A stretch of DNA of 6,343 nt from the NCBI GenBank assembly GCA_024690635.1, contig JAILOW010000159.1:1-6343 (forward strand), given 5' to 3'. The first letter of the stretch is position 1, and each line of letters starts with the position of its first letter. Below the pieces are notes generated by a model, which saw only the letters and a list, made by a program, of their open reading frames with translations, was not told the origin of the DNA and made no database searches. This DNA comes from Butyrivibrio sp. Its GTDB lineage: Bacteria; Bacillota_A; Clostridia; Lachnospirales; Lachnospiraceae. The position numbers and the translations under genes were made by a program. This document shows, in pieces, positions 1 to 5,826 of this stretch.

Positions 1-2
1 TC

Positions 3-104
3 AAGAAAATCGTAGGACACTCCGGAGCGATGTCTTTTACAGAGAAAGTGTACACACACCTTGATATCCAGTCTCTGGTAGAAGCAATCAACAAGCTTCA
101 CTAG
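3..104 (+). CDS. Tyrosine recombinase/integrase, C-terminal end only (cut by window edge)
   Basis: Only the last 33 codons and a TAG stop are visible; the rest lies left of the window. The visible part contains GHSGAMSFTEKVYTHLD, which matches the end of the catalytic domain of phage/transposon-type tyrosine recombinases. The His of GHS corresponds to the His/Trp active-site position, and the Tyr 11 residues later to the nucleophile that forms the 3'-phosphotyrosyl link to DNA. Such enzymes cut and rejoin DNA for integration, excision or inversion of a mobile element. The gene points towards rpsI, so the two are convergent. Its own stop and a normal family ending show that the 3' end is intact. 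Whether it belongs to an active element, an orphan integrase or a Xer-like enzyme cannot be decided here; the sequence resembles element integrases more than XerC/XerD. No ORF beyond this fragment is visible in frame. Confidence 0.8.
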   Translation, partial: KKIVGHSGAMSFTEKVYTHLDIQSLVEAINKLH

Positions 105-277
105 ACTCGAAAAAACCTTGTCAAGTGAACTTGTATGGTTCGTACTAAGCTCGTAGAAAACCTCGCTAAGTACTCTACTCAAACAAAATCTAAGACTTGA
201 TAATTTTGCTGTCTACCTGCTGTTTACGGCACAAAATTTTCTGCGTTTCTGAGGTAAGCAACGAGCCACTTCGATTC
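105..277. other. Gene-free region after the recombinase with small inverted repeats
   Basis: No convincing coding sequence is present. Two structured spots lie just after the recombinase stop. The first is a nested imperfect hairpin: AACC (114-117) pairs with GGTT (137-140) around CAAGT (122-126) and ACTTG (129-133). The second is a 9-bp inverted repeat with one mismatch, GTACTAAGC (142-150) against GCTAAGTAC (165-173), with a 14-nt spacer. Neither is followed by a T-run, so they do not look like intrinsic terminators. Attachment sites and arm-type recombinase sites often lie beside an integrase gene, so these could be recombination sites, but that is only positional inference. A further 7-bp repeat, AATTTTG (202-208) and CAAAATT (232-238), lies at the edge of the repeat element. 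Confidence 0.35.
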
Positions 278-476
278 CGCTTCGCTCCATCTCAGTCGCG
301 ACAGTCGTCGCGAAAAATCAAAAAAATAACGCCCTGCGAATGCAAGCATTCTAGGACAGATGTCCATATTACGCGATGCCATTCGCAGACGCTTCGCGCC
401 TTGCTCATGTCGCGCTGTCGCGCTATAAAAAAAAGCAAACAAAAAACTCCCTTGGATGCAAGCATCCAGGGAGTTT
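278..476. repeat. Two diverged tandem copies of a palindrome-rich intergenic unit
   Basis: Two units with a period of about 112-116 bp share the same order of blocks. Each starts with CGCTTCGC (278-285 and 390-397), then CTCA, two GTCGCG words, an A-rich tract (313-329 and 427-446) and ATGCAAGCAT at the centre of a palindrome (340-349 and 456-465). Unit 1 has a 7-bp hairpin TCGCGAC/GTCGCGA (296-302 with 307-313), the palindrome GAATGC-AA-GCATTC (338-351) and GGACA-GA-TGTCC (354-365). A larger 9-bp inverted repeat, CTGCGAATG/CATTCGCAG, pairs 334-342 with 380-388 and encloses the last two. Unit 2 ends in the rpsI terminator hairpin. Read on the minus strand, each unit is a hairpin, then a T-rich run, then GC-rich repeats. 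This fits a duplicated terminator-associated intergenic repeat; I suspect it is interspersed in related genomes but cannot test that here. Confidence 0.6.
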
Positions 477-487
477 GTATTTGCTTT
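427..487 (-). terminator. Strong intrinsic terminator of the rplM-rpsI operon
   Basis: The core stem pairs 444-459 with 462-476, broken only by a one-base bulge, with a tiny AA loop. An outer helix, AAAGCAAA (432-439) with TTTGCTTT (480-487), extends it across a short internal loop. On the minus strand the hairpin is followed by T6, then GTTTGC, then T8 (complement of 446 down to 427). It starts about 30-40 nt after the rpsI stop codon, the expected place for the operon end. Because the T-run lies only on the minus-strand side of the core, it should act mainly on rpsI transcripts. Confidence 0.85.
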
Positions 488-516
488 GTTTTGCATCGCT
501 TGTAGAAACGCGCAGA

Positions 517-915
517 TTATCTCTTTGAGAACTGAGGAGCTCTACGAGCTTTCTTGAGACCGTATTTCTTTCTCTCCTTCATACGAGGATCTCTTGTAAG
601 GTATCCTGCCTTCTTGAGAGTAGGTCTGTACTCGTCTGTATCTGCCTGAACAAGTGCTCTTGCGATACCATGTCTGATAGCGCCGGCCTGACCTGTTGTA
701 CCGCCACCTCTTACTGTTACTACTACGTCGAACTTATCTGTTGTCTCTGTAGCTACGAGAGGCTGACGAACGATAACCTTAAGTGTCTCAAGACCAAAAT
801 ACTCGTCGATAGATCTCTTGTTGATTGTGATATTTCCATTTCCGGAAACAAGGTATACTCTAGCAATTGACTTCTTTCTTCTGCCTGTTCCGTAATAATT
901 AGCTGACTTTGCCAT
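517..915 (-). CDS. rpsI: 30S ribosomal protein S9 (uS9)
   Basis: The 132-residue product is full length for bacterial S9 (about 130). S9 binds 16S rRNA in the head of the small subunit, and its basic C-terminal tail reaches the P-site tRNA. Visible marks are the N-terminal [16 protein letters not shown] block, the central [19 protein letters not shown] block (about residues 70-89) and the conserved C-terminus ending RRAPQFSKR, whose final Lys-Arg is the tRNA-contacting tail. The ATG at 915 is supported by an AAAGGGG ribosome binding site (926-933) about 10 nt upstream. It follows rplM after 25 nt with no terminator between them, the usual L13-S9 operon, and ends just before a strong terminator. 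Nothing is missing or unusual. Confidence 0.98.
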   Translation of the reverse strand: MAKSANYYGTGRRKKSIARVYLVSGNGNITINKRSIDEYFGLETLKVIVRQPLVATETTDKFDVVVTVRGGGTTGQAGAIRHGIARALVQADTDEYRPTLKKAGYLTRDPRMKERKKYGLKKARRAPQFSKR

Positions 916-940
916 TTCTTATTATCCCCTTTCTACCCGA

Positions 941-1369
941 TCAAAATGTTAATACTTCAGGCTTCTGAGCTGCATGAGGGTGCTCAGCACCTGCGTAAAC
1001 ATGGAGCTTGGTGTACATCTGTCTTCCAAGTGATCCCTTAGGAAGCATTCCCTTTACGGCATGCTCGATAACTCTCTCGGGCTTGTCCTGGAGCATCTGA
1101 CGGAGTGAGAACTCCTTGTGGTGTCCAACATACTCTGTGTGGTGCCAGTACATCTTCTGATCAAGCTTCTTTCCTGATACCTTGATCTTCTCAGCGTTGA
1201 TAACGATTACATAATCTCCTGTGTCAAGGTTGGGAGTATATGTAGGCTTATTCTTTCCTCTGAGTACGTTTGCTACGTTTGAAGCAAGACGTCCGAGGGT
1301 CATATCTGTAGCATCTACTACATACCACTTCTTCTCAATGGAAGCAGCGCTAGGCATATAAGTTTTCAT
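941..1369 (-). CDS. rplM: 50S ribosomal protein L13 (uL13)
   Basis: The 142-residue product matches the usual L13 length. L13 is an early-assembly protein of the large subunit that binds 23S rRNA and, in several bacteria, also represses its own mRNA. Visible family blocks are [24 protein letters not shown] near residues 15-38 (given here only as its start WYVVDA and end VLRG), [18 protein letters not shown] in the middle, YWHHTEYVG, and [11 protein letters not shown] followed by [16 protein letters not shown] at the C-terminus. The ATG at 1369 has a strong GGAGGA ribosome binding site (1376-1381) with ideal spacing. The gene is first in a two-gene operon with rpsI and is preceded by its own promoter and a structured leader of about 150 nt, suggesting regulation by L13 itself. 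Confidence 0.98.
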   Translation of the reverse strand: MKTYMPSAASIEKKWYVVDATDMTLGRLASNVANVLRGKNKPTYTPNLDTGDYVIVINAEKIKVSGKKLDQKMYWHHTEYVGHHKEFSLRQMLQDKPERVIEHAVKGMLPKGSLGRQMYTKLHVYAGAEHPHAAQKPEVLTF

Positions 1370-1522
1370 TATGTTTCCTCCAAATTAAAACAATTACTTA
1401 ATTTGTTACCTATGTAAAAACCCTTCACCTGATCTTTACACTATATGATGACATATTGAGGCTTACCGGGACTTCAATATGACATTTACGCATAGATGTG
1501 GACTATAGAAATCGTCACACAG
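1370..1522 (-). promoter_or_regulatory. Structured 5' leader of rplM-rpsI, candidate L13 leader
   Basis: The gene-free stretch from the predicted transcription start to the rplM start codon is about 150 nt and contains three ordered inverted repeats in the RNA. The first stem has 8 perfect pairs (RNA CAUAUUGA with UCAAUAUG; 1474-1481 with 1452-1459) and a 14-nt loop. The second pairs UGUAAA with UUUACA (1435-1440 with 1413-1418). The third has 8 perfect pairs (1398-1405 with 1381-1388, 9-nt loop) and its last G is the first base of the GGAGG ribosome binding site. Firmicutes rplM mRNAs are known to carry an L13-binding leader (the Rfam L13-leader family), so that is the natural reading. I have not matched the consensus base by base. 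No stem is followed by a clear T-run, so translational control is more likely than attenuation. Confidence 0.55.
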
Positions 1523-1528
1523 TAAGAT

Positions 1529-1558
1529 ATTATATATCGAGAATTCCTTATTTGTCAA
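1529..1558 (-). promoter_or_regulatory. Sigma-A-type promoter for rplM-rpsI
   Basis: On the minus strand a perfect -35 TTGACA (1553-1558) and a perfect -10 TATAAT (1529-1534) are separated by 18 bp. Transcription should start near 1522. The -35 box lies within the last codons and stop of truA (C-terminal VIDK), so the ribosomal protein pair has its own strong start although it is co-directional with the upstream ecf-truA operon. No terminator is visible between truA and this promoter, so read-through can add to it. Confidence 0.85.
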
Positions 1559-2324
1559 TAACTTTTGGGATTCCGTCAAGGAAATCATATCTTATGAGAA
1601 AGAGTCCCTGAGGCGGTGCTGTAGGGCCTGCTGCCGCGCGGTCTTTCTTTTCTATCATCTCTGCCACATCAGAAGGCTTTCCCTTGCCCCTTCCTATCTG
1701 AATAAGGGTTCCGGCGATGATCCTGACCATATTGTACAAAAAGCCGTTTCCTACTACCCGGATCACAACTTCATTTCCGTGCCTGAAGACCTCCACAGAC
1801 TTTATGGTCCTTACATGTGAAAGAGCCTGTGATTCAACATTGCAAAAGCTGGTAAAATCATGCTCTCCAACAAGATACTCTGCCGCTTCCTGCATAACTC
1901 CTTCGTCAAGAGGCATGCTGAAATGATAGGTGTAGAGCCTTTTTGTGGGAATCTCAACTTTGGTGTTAAGGATCCTGTATTCATAGGTCTTTTCCGTGTT
2001 GCAATGCCTTGGGTGAAAGCCCCCTGACACTTCGCAGGATTCCATGACCCTGATATCCTCAGGAAGAATATGATTCAGCGCATAGGAGAACCTGTCACCC
2101 GGAATAGTTGACGCCGTATCAAACACAGCGATATTTCCAAAAGCATGCACTCCGGAATCGGTCCTGCTGGCGCCAATTACCTGCACCGACTCACCTGTAA
2201 GCCCGTGAATAGCGCGGTTTAACATTTCTTCTATTGTGTTTGGTGTGGAGCTCTGAAGGGCCCAGCCACTGTAGGCGGATCCGTCATAAGCTACAACCAG
2301 CATTATTCTGCGTGTTTCTGCCAT
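1548..2324 (-). CDS. truA: tRNA pseudouridine(38-40) synthase TruA
   Basis: The 258-residue protein is a typical length for TruA (about 245-270). The enzyme converts uridines 38-40 in the anticodon arm of many tRNAs to pseudouridine, acting as a homodimer in the cytoplasm. The N-terminal VAYDGSAYSGW block and the catalytic loop GASRTDSGVHAFG are visible; Asp56 in RTD is the nucleophilic aspartate. Later marks are RHCNTEKTYEYRI, DFTSFCN and the substrate-binding FLYNMVRIIAGTLIQIGRGK block. The ATG at 2324 has an AGGTGAT ribosome binding site (2328-2334) that overlaps the stop of ecfT, leaving 12 nt between the genes, so translation of the two is probably coupled. Being the last gene after the ecf module is the classical Firmicutes arrangement; the functional link to transport is not obvious. 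Confidence 0.97.
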   Translation of the reverse strand: MAETRRIMLVVAYDGSAYSGWALQSSTPNTIEEMLNRAIHGLTGESVQVIGASRTDSGVHAFGNIAVFDTASTIPGDRFSYALNHILPEDIRVMESCEVSGGFHPRHCNTEKTYEYRILNTKVEIPTKRLYTYHFSMPLDEGVMQEAAEYLVGEHDFTSFCNVESQALSHVRTIKSVEVFRHGNEVVIRVVGNGFLYNMVRIIAGTLIQIGRGKGKPSDVAEMIEKKDRAAAGPTAPPQGLFLIRYDFLDGIPKVIDK

Positions 2325-2336
2325 AAGATCACCTGA

Positions 2337-3143
2337 TCACGAAAAGAGAATCCTTCCGAACACAACTACCAGAACAAGGTAAAGAAGTATCACCAGATAA
2401 GCAAAGCCATCTCTTTTCCTGTATATAAGAGGCTTCATCTTGGTTCTTCCTTCGCCTCCGCGGTAGCACCTTGCCTCCATAGCCATGGCAAGATCGTTGG
2501 CTCTTCTAAAGGCGGATATAAACAGCGGAACCAAAAGAGGCACAAGGCTCTTTGCCCTGTTTATAAGGGATCCGCTCTCAAAGTCTGCGCCTCGGGCCAT
2601 CTGAGCCTTCATGATCTTGTCCGTCTCCTCCATGAGGATGGGGATGAATCTGAGTGCAATGGACATCATCATGGATATCTCATGCACAGGCACCCTCAGC
2701 TTTTTAAGGGGTTTTAAAAGACTCTCAAGGCCGTCCGTAAGGTTATTGGGCGTTGTAGTAAGCGTCATAATGGATGAGCCTGTAATAAGGAACACAAGCC
2801 TTATGCCCATCATGGCTGCAAGCTTTATTCCCTCTCTGGTGATCTGAAACTTCCAGAAAGAAACAAGTACCTCACCTGGTGTGAGAAATAGATTAAACAC
2901 CATGGTTATAAGCAGCAGGAAAAAGATTGTTTTCATGCCCCTGAAGATAAATCGTGGCGGTACGTTGGAAAGCTTGATGCAAAGGCACAGGAAAAGCGCC
3001 GCAACAAAATATCCTATGAAGTTTTTGATAAGGAACAATGAAATAATGAACGCAAATGTGGCAACTATCTTGACTCTCGGATCAAGTCTGTGAACCACAG
3101 AGTCCGTTCTGTAATATTGTCCCAGAGTAATGTCTCTTAGCAT
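2337..3143 (-). CDS. ecfT: ECF transporter T component (transmembrane protein EcfT)
   Basis: This 268-residue integral membrane protein is the scaffold of energy-coupling factor transporters. It couples ATP hydrolysis by EcfA1/EcfA2 to toppling of an exchangeable substrate-binding S component. Hydrophobic segments are seen at about residues 26-58, 72-89, 107-128 and 247-267. The cytoplasmic coupling region carries the two diagnostic motifs: MARG (residues 182-185) and EARC (223-226), the second within AMEARCYRGGEGRT. The second is usually given as Ala-Arg-Gly; Cys replaces Gly here. The start ATG overlaps the last codons of ecfA2 by 7 nt, implying translational coupling and matched amounts. 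No S component lies in the window, which fits a group II module shared by S proteins encoded elsewhere, so the substrate cannot be named from this locus. Confidence 0.96.
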   Translation of the reverse strand: MLRDITLGQYYRTDSVVHRLDPRVKIVATFAFIISLFLIKNFIGYFVAALFLCLCIKLSNVPPRFIFRGMKTIFFLLLITMVFNLFLTPGEVLVSFWKFQITREGIKLAAMMGIRLVFLITGSSIMTLTTTPNNLTDGLESLLKPLKKLRVPVHEISMMMSIALRFIPILMEETDKIMKAQMARGADFESGSLINRAKSLVPLLVPLFISAFRRANDLAMAMEARCYRGGEGRTKMKPLIYRKRDGFAYLVILLYLVLVVVFGRILFS

Positions 3144-3988
3144 TTTCCAAAGGCCTTCAGTATTTCTGTTTTTGCTTCATCAAGGGTTGTGGCATCAGTT
3201 GATACGTTAAGCCCCGCATCACTAAGCCCCTTCATAACATATGTCACCTGAGGAGCCGCAAGTCCCATGGACTCAAGCTCGTTTGCATGACGAAATACCT
3301 CTTTGGGCATATCGTCAAAGGCAACTCTTCCCTTGTTCATAACAATTATCCTGTCAACATAATCAGCCACATCTTCCATGCTGTGACTGACAAGTATGAT
3401 GGTTATCTTCATTTCATTGTGAAGAGCGGCGATGAGATTAAGTATATCCTCTCTTCCCTTGGGATCAAGCCCCGCCGTAGGCTCATCAAGTATCAGAACC
3501 TCCGGTTTCATGGCAAGGACTCCCGCTATGGCAACACGTCTTTTCTGGCCGCCTGACAGGTCAAAGGGAGACTGATAAAAATACTCATCATCAAATCCCA
3601 CCTGTTTCAGGGCTTCGTAGGCTCTAAGCTCAACCTCTTTTTTGGAAAGGCCAAGGTTTTTGGGGCCAAAGCAAACATCCTTAAAGCAGTCGCTTTCAAA
3701 AAGCTGATGCTCGGGATATTGGAACACCAGGCCAACCTTGGATCTGAGGGCCTTCTTGTCATAATCGGAGTCATTTATATCTTTTCCGTCAAAATAAACG
3801 CTACCGGAAACAGGCTTAACAAGGCCGTTCATGTGCTGTATAAGCGTGGACTTGCCTGAGCCCGTATGTCCGATAAGGCCGATGAACTGCCCCTTTGGGA
3901 TCTCGAGATTAACGTCGATAAGGGCAGGGTGCGCCATGGCTGTATCTTCGTCGTATATGTAATTGACATGGTCTAAAATAATGGACAT
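3137..3988 (-). CDS. ecfA2: ECF transporter ATPase EcfA2
   Basis: This 283-residue ABC ATPase is one half of the EcfA1-EcfA2 heterodimer that powers ECF-type micronutrient uptake at the inner face of the membrane. Motifs in order are Walker A GHTGSGKST (residues 40-48), Q-loop Gln90 in VFQYPEHQLF, signature LSGGQ (144-148), Walker B VLILDEP with Asp168/Glu169, D-loop GLDP and switch His202 in VSHS. All catalytic residues look intact. The C-terminal tail of roughly 60 residues beyond the ABC core is normal for EcfA proteins. The ATG follows the ecfA1 stop directly (TAAATG), with an AGGTG ribosome binding site inside the end of ecfA1. Assignment as A2 rather than A1 rests on its position as second ATPase gene, next to ecfT, and on its VFQYPEHQLF Q-loop. 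Confidence 0.95.
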   Translation of the reverse strand: MSIILDHVNYIYDEDTAMAHPALIDVNLEIPKGQFIGLIGHTGSGKSTLIQHMNGLVKPVSGSVYFDGKDINDSDYDKKALRSKVGLVFQYPEHQLFESDCFKDVCFGPKNLGLSKKEVELRAYEALKQVGFDDEYFYQSPFDLSGGQKRRVAIAGVLAMKPEVLILDEPTAGLDPKGREDILNLIAALHNEMKITIILVSHSMEDVADYVDRIIVMNKGRVAFDDMPKEVFRHANELESMGLAAPQVTYVMKGLSDAGLNVSTDATTLDEAKTEILKAFGKC

Positions 3989-4855
3989 TTATGCACCTGT
4001 CTTTTTAAGTTTGATAAGTTCTTCTATAAGCTCTTCTCTGGATAGTATCGCATCCGGAAGAGCAAGTCCCGCCTTTTTGAGCTCATGGGCAAGAAGAGTG
4101 ACCTGCGGAACTCCGAGGCGGAGGTTTTTTAGCTTTTCCACCTGGGAAAAGATCTCTCTCGGAGTGCCCTGCATCTCGATATGGCCCTTGTCCATAACAA
4201 AGACTCTGTCAGCATCCACCACTTCTTCCATGTAGTGGGTTATGAGGATAACGGTGATACCCTCTGCTATGTTCAGCGCTCTTGCGGCGCGGATAACTTC
4301 TTTTCTGCCATTGGGGTCAAGCATGGCGGTAGGCTCATCCATGATAATGCACTTGGGGTGCATGGCGATGACGCCTGCAATGGACACTCTCTGTTTCTGT
4401 CCACCGGAAAGATGATTGGGCGAAGCCTTGCGAAACTGCTCCATTCCAACTGCCTTCAGGCTCTCATCAACTCTTTCCCAGATCTCCTCAGTGGGGACAC
4501 CCATGTTCTCAGGTCCAAAGCCCACATCCTCCTCAACAACCTGACCGATGATCTGGTTGTCGGGATTTTGGAATACCATTCCCGCTTCCTGACGGATCTC
4601 CCAGAGATGCTCGTCATCCTCAATGCTCATGCCATCAACGTAGACCTCTCCCTCAGTGGGATATAAAAGAGCATTGAAATGTTTGGCAAGAGTGGACTTG
4701 CCGGAACCGTTGTGTCCAAGGATAGCGATAAACTGTCCTTTTTCGATCTGGAGGTCAACTCCGTCCACGGCTCTGGTGATGCCTTCCACGTTGCCTTCTT
4801 CATCTCTTCTGATATATTCAAATACTAATTTGTCAGTACGGATCATTTCTTTCAT
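3989..4855 (-). CDS. ecfA1: ECF transporter ATPase EcfA1
   Basis: This 288-residue ABC ATPase pairs with EcfA2 under EcfT. Motifs are Walker A GHNGSGKST (residues 47-55), Q-loop Gln96 in VFQNPDNQI, signature LSGGQ (149-153), Walker B CIIMDEP with Asp173/Glu174, D-loop MLDP and switch His207 in ITHYM, all intact. The reading frame could begin one codon earlier at a TTG (4856-4858), but the ATG ending at 4855 is preferred: it sits 8 nt from the GGAG ribosome binding site and is a normal start codon. A further in-frame ATG at 4844-4846 is too far from that site. It is the first gene of ecfA1-ecfA2-ecfT-truA and has a candidate promoter upstream. In most Firmicutes the gene directly follows rplQ; here an opposed peptidase gene lies between. 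Confidence 0.95.
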   Translation of the reverse strand: MKEMIRTDKLVFEYIRRDEEGNVEGITRAVDGVDLQIEKGQFIAILGHNGSGKSTLAKHFNALLYPTEGEVYVDGMSIEDDEHLWEIRQEAGMVFQNPDNQIIGQVVEEDVGFGPENMGVPTEEIWERVDESLKAVGMEQFRKASPNHLSGGQKQRVSIAGVIAMHPKCIIMDEPTAMLDPNGRKEVIRAARALNIAEGITVILITHYMEEVVDADRVFVMDKGHIEMQGTPREIFSQVEKLKNLRLGVPQVTLLAHELKKAGLALPDAILSREELIEELIKLKKTGA

Positions 4856-4863
4856 CAAATAAT

Positions 4864-4867
4864 CTCC
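4864..4867 (-). promoter_or_regulatory. Ribosome binding site deciding the ecfA1 start
   Basis: GGAG on the minus strand lies 8 nt before the ATG at 4853-4855 and 5 nt before the adjacent TTG at 4856-4858. Both are possible, but ATG with 8-nt spacing is the more usual choice, giving MKEMIRTDKL as the N-terminus. Confidence 0.6.
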
Positions 4868-4896
4868 AAAAGGGCAACTTCACCCGATACCATCTG

Positions 4897-4925
4897 ATTT
4901 TACTAGAATTCACATGTAAAAACAA
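4897..4925 (-). promoter_or_regulatory. Candidate promoter of the ecfA1-ecfA2-ecfT-truA operon
   Basis: On the minus strand, TTGTTT (4920-4925) and TAAAAT (4897-4902) are separated by exactly 17 bp. The -10 box matches the sigma-A consensus in 5 of 6 positions and the -35 in 3 of 6. Transcription would begin near 4890, giving a leader of about 35 nt before the ecfA1 start. A local own promoter is needed if rplQ transcription stops at the terminator at 5815-5846. No riboswitch-sized leader fits in this space. A 6-bp inverted repeat TTTTAC/GTAAAA (4898-4903 with 4916-4921) overlaps the promoter and might be an operator, but is too short to claim. Confidence 0.45.
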
Positions 4926-4956
4926 GGATAAAACACGTCCCCGGCGTATGATTCTG

Positions 4957-4965
4957 TGATAGAAT
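4957..4965 (+). promoter_or_regulatory. Candidate extended -10 promoter of the M15 peptidase gene
   Basis: TGATAGAAT is an extended -10 element (TGn followed by TAGAAT, 4960-4965). No good -35 hexamer lies 16-18 bp upstream, which extended -10 promoters can tolerate. Transcription would start near 4972, about 30 nt before the gene, leaving room for its AGGAG ribosome binding site (4989-4993). A 5-bp inverted repeat ATTCT/AGAAT (4951-4955 with 4961-4965) overlaps the box. Confidence 0.35.
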
Positions 4966-5001
4966 TGATTGTGTTTTTAAAATCACTCAGGAGCATGATA
5001 A

Positions 5002-5826
5002 ATGAATAAAAAGATATTAAAAGACATGCTGGTCCTCATCGCGGTCATTGTCTTTTGCGCCATTGCGGCAAGATTCCTTGCAGGAGGCGAAACTTTGGAG
5101 GATTATGCAAAAAAGAATCCTGAAAAAGCTTCAAATGCTGCCAGTTCGGAGATGAGCGAGGATACGGCGCAGATGTCTGCCGCGAATGTAGAATTAAAGG
5201 CATCTGATGAACAAAAAGAAAATGAGGACAGGATAACTTATATGGACGGATTTTACTACGAACCCATTTCTAACGATATATTCAGGCGAATTTCGGGGAT
5301 TTCCTATCCAGTGGACTGTGATGTGCCTTTGGAAGAATTACGCCACGTAGGGCTAAAATACGTCGATTTTAATGGGGACGAACAGACAGGTGAACTGATA
5401 TGCAATGTTTCCATAGCAGAGGACCTTGTTGAGATATTCCATGAGCTCTTCGTATCAGGATATCAGTTAGAGAGTATTAAGCTCATAGATGAGTTTGAGG
5501 GCGATGACACAGCTTCAATGCTGGCAAACAACACCTCGTGCTTCAATTACCGCATGGTTGAGGGAACCAACAGACTTTCCAATCACGCATATGGCCTTGC
5601 CATTGATATCAATCCTTTCTATAACCCTTACATAACCTACGGAAAAGACGGCTCCGTAAAGATATCTCCCGAAGGGAGTGAGCCTTACGCAGACAGAGAT
5701 GCAAACTTTCCCTACAAGATCGATGAAAACGATCTGTGCTACAAGCTTTTTAAAGCCCACGGTTTTAAATGGGGAGGCGACTGGAATAATTCAAAAGATT
5801 ATCAACACTTTGAAAAAAAGGGATGA
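5002..5826 (+). CDS. Membrane-anchored M15-family peptidoglycan peptidase (D-Ala-D-Ala carboxypeptidase-like)
   Basis: The 274-residue protein has a short basic start, one hydrophobic segment (about residues 9-27) and a polar, Ala/Ser/Glu-rich linker (about 30-78), suggesting an extracytoplasmic enzyme held by an uncleaved anchor. VIVFC before Cys19 is not a proper lipobox. The C-terminal domain shows the zinc site of M15 peptidases: SNHAYGLAIDIN with His195 and Asp202, and KDYQHFE with His269. Asp266, three residues before the last His, matches the catalytic acid position in T5 endolysin-type members. FKWGGDW (255-261) is also characteristic. Family members cut D-Ala-D-Ala or L-Ala-D-Glu bonds in cell wall peptides; which bond this one cuts cannot be told. 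The ATG has an AGGAG site 8 nt upstream. The gene is opposite to all flanking operon genes and its stop codon lies inside the terminator stem. Confidence 0.88.
   Translation: MNKKILKDMLVLIAVIVFCAIAARFLAGGETLEDYAKKNPEKASNAASSEMSEDTAQMSAANVELKASDEQKENEDRITYMDGFYYEPISNDIFRRISGISYPVDCDVPLEELRHVGLKYVDFNGDEQTGELICNVSIAEDLVEIFHELFVSGYQLESIKLIDEFEGDDTASMLANNTSCFNYRMVEGTNRLSNHAYGLAIDINPFYNPYITYGKDGSVKISPEGSEPYADRDANFPYKIDENDLCYKLFKAHGFKWGGDWNNSKDYQHFEKKG

Noticed and set aside
15..26. Possible XerC/XerD identity for the recombinase fragment
   Set aside because: The spacing between the GH motif and the Tyr, and the KVYTHLD ending, resemble element integrases more closely, but too little is visible to settle the subfamily.
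278..476. CRISPR array
   Set aside because: There are only two diverged units with no constant short repeat or unique spacers of equal length, and no cas genes.
670..870. Plus-strand ORF opposite rpsI
   Set aside because: It is antisense to a ribosomal protein gene, with no ribosome binding site or family resemblance.
4181..4666. Plus-strand ORF of 161 codons
   Set aside because: It lies entirely antisense to the strongly conserved ecfA1 and its translation has no recognisable domain; it is a shadow of the ATPase gene.
4856..4858. TTG as start codon of ecfA1
   Set aside because: The ATG directly after it has equal or better spacing from GGAG and is the more common start codon; the difference is one residue.
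4868..4996. Vitamin riboswitch ahead of the ecf operon
   Set aside because: The predicted leader is only about 35 nt and no thiamine, riboflavin, cobalamin or other known aptamer core is recognisable; a shared energising module would not be expected to need one.
4995..5009. Tiny ORF starting at the ATG at 4995, overlapping the peptidase start
   Set aside because: It reads only four codons before a stop, and the AGGAG site is too close to it; probably chance.
5055..5060. Lipoprotein cleavage site at Cys19 of the M15 peptidase
   Set aside because: The residue before Cys is Phe, which does not fit the lipobox, so a signal anchor is more likely.
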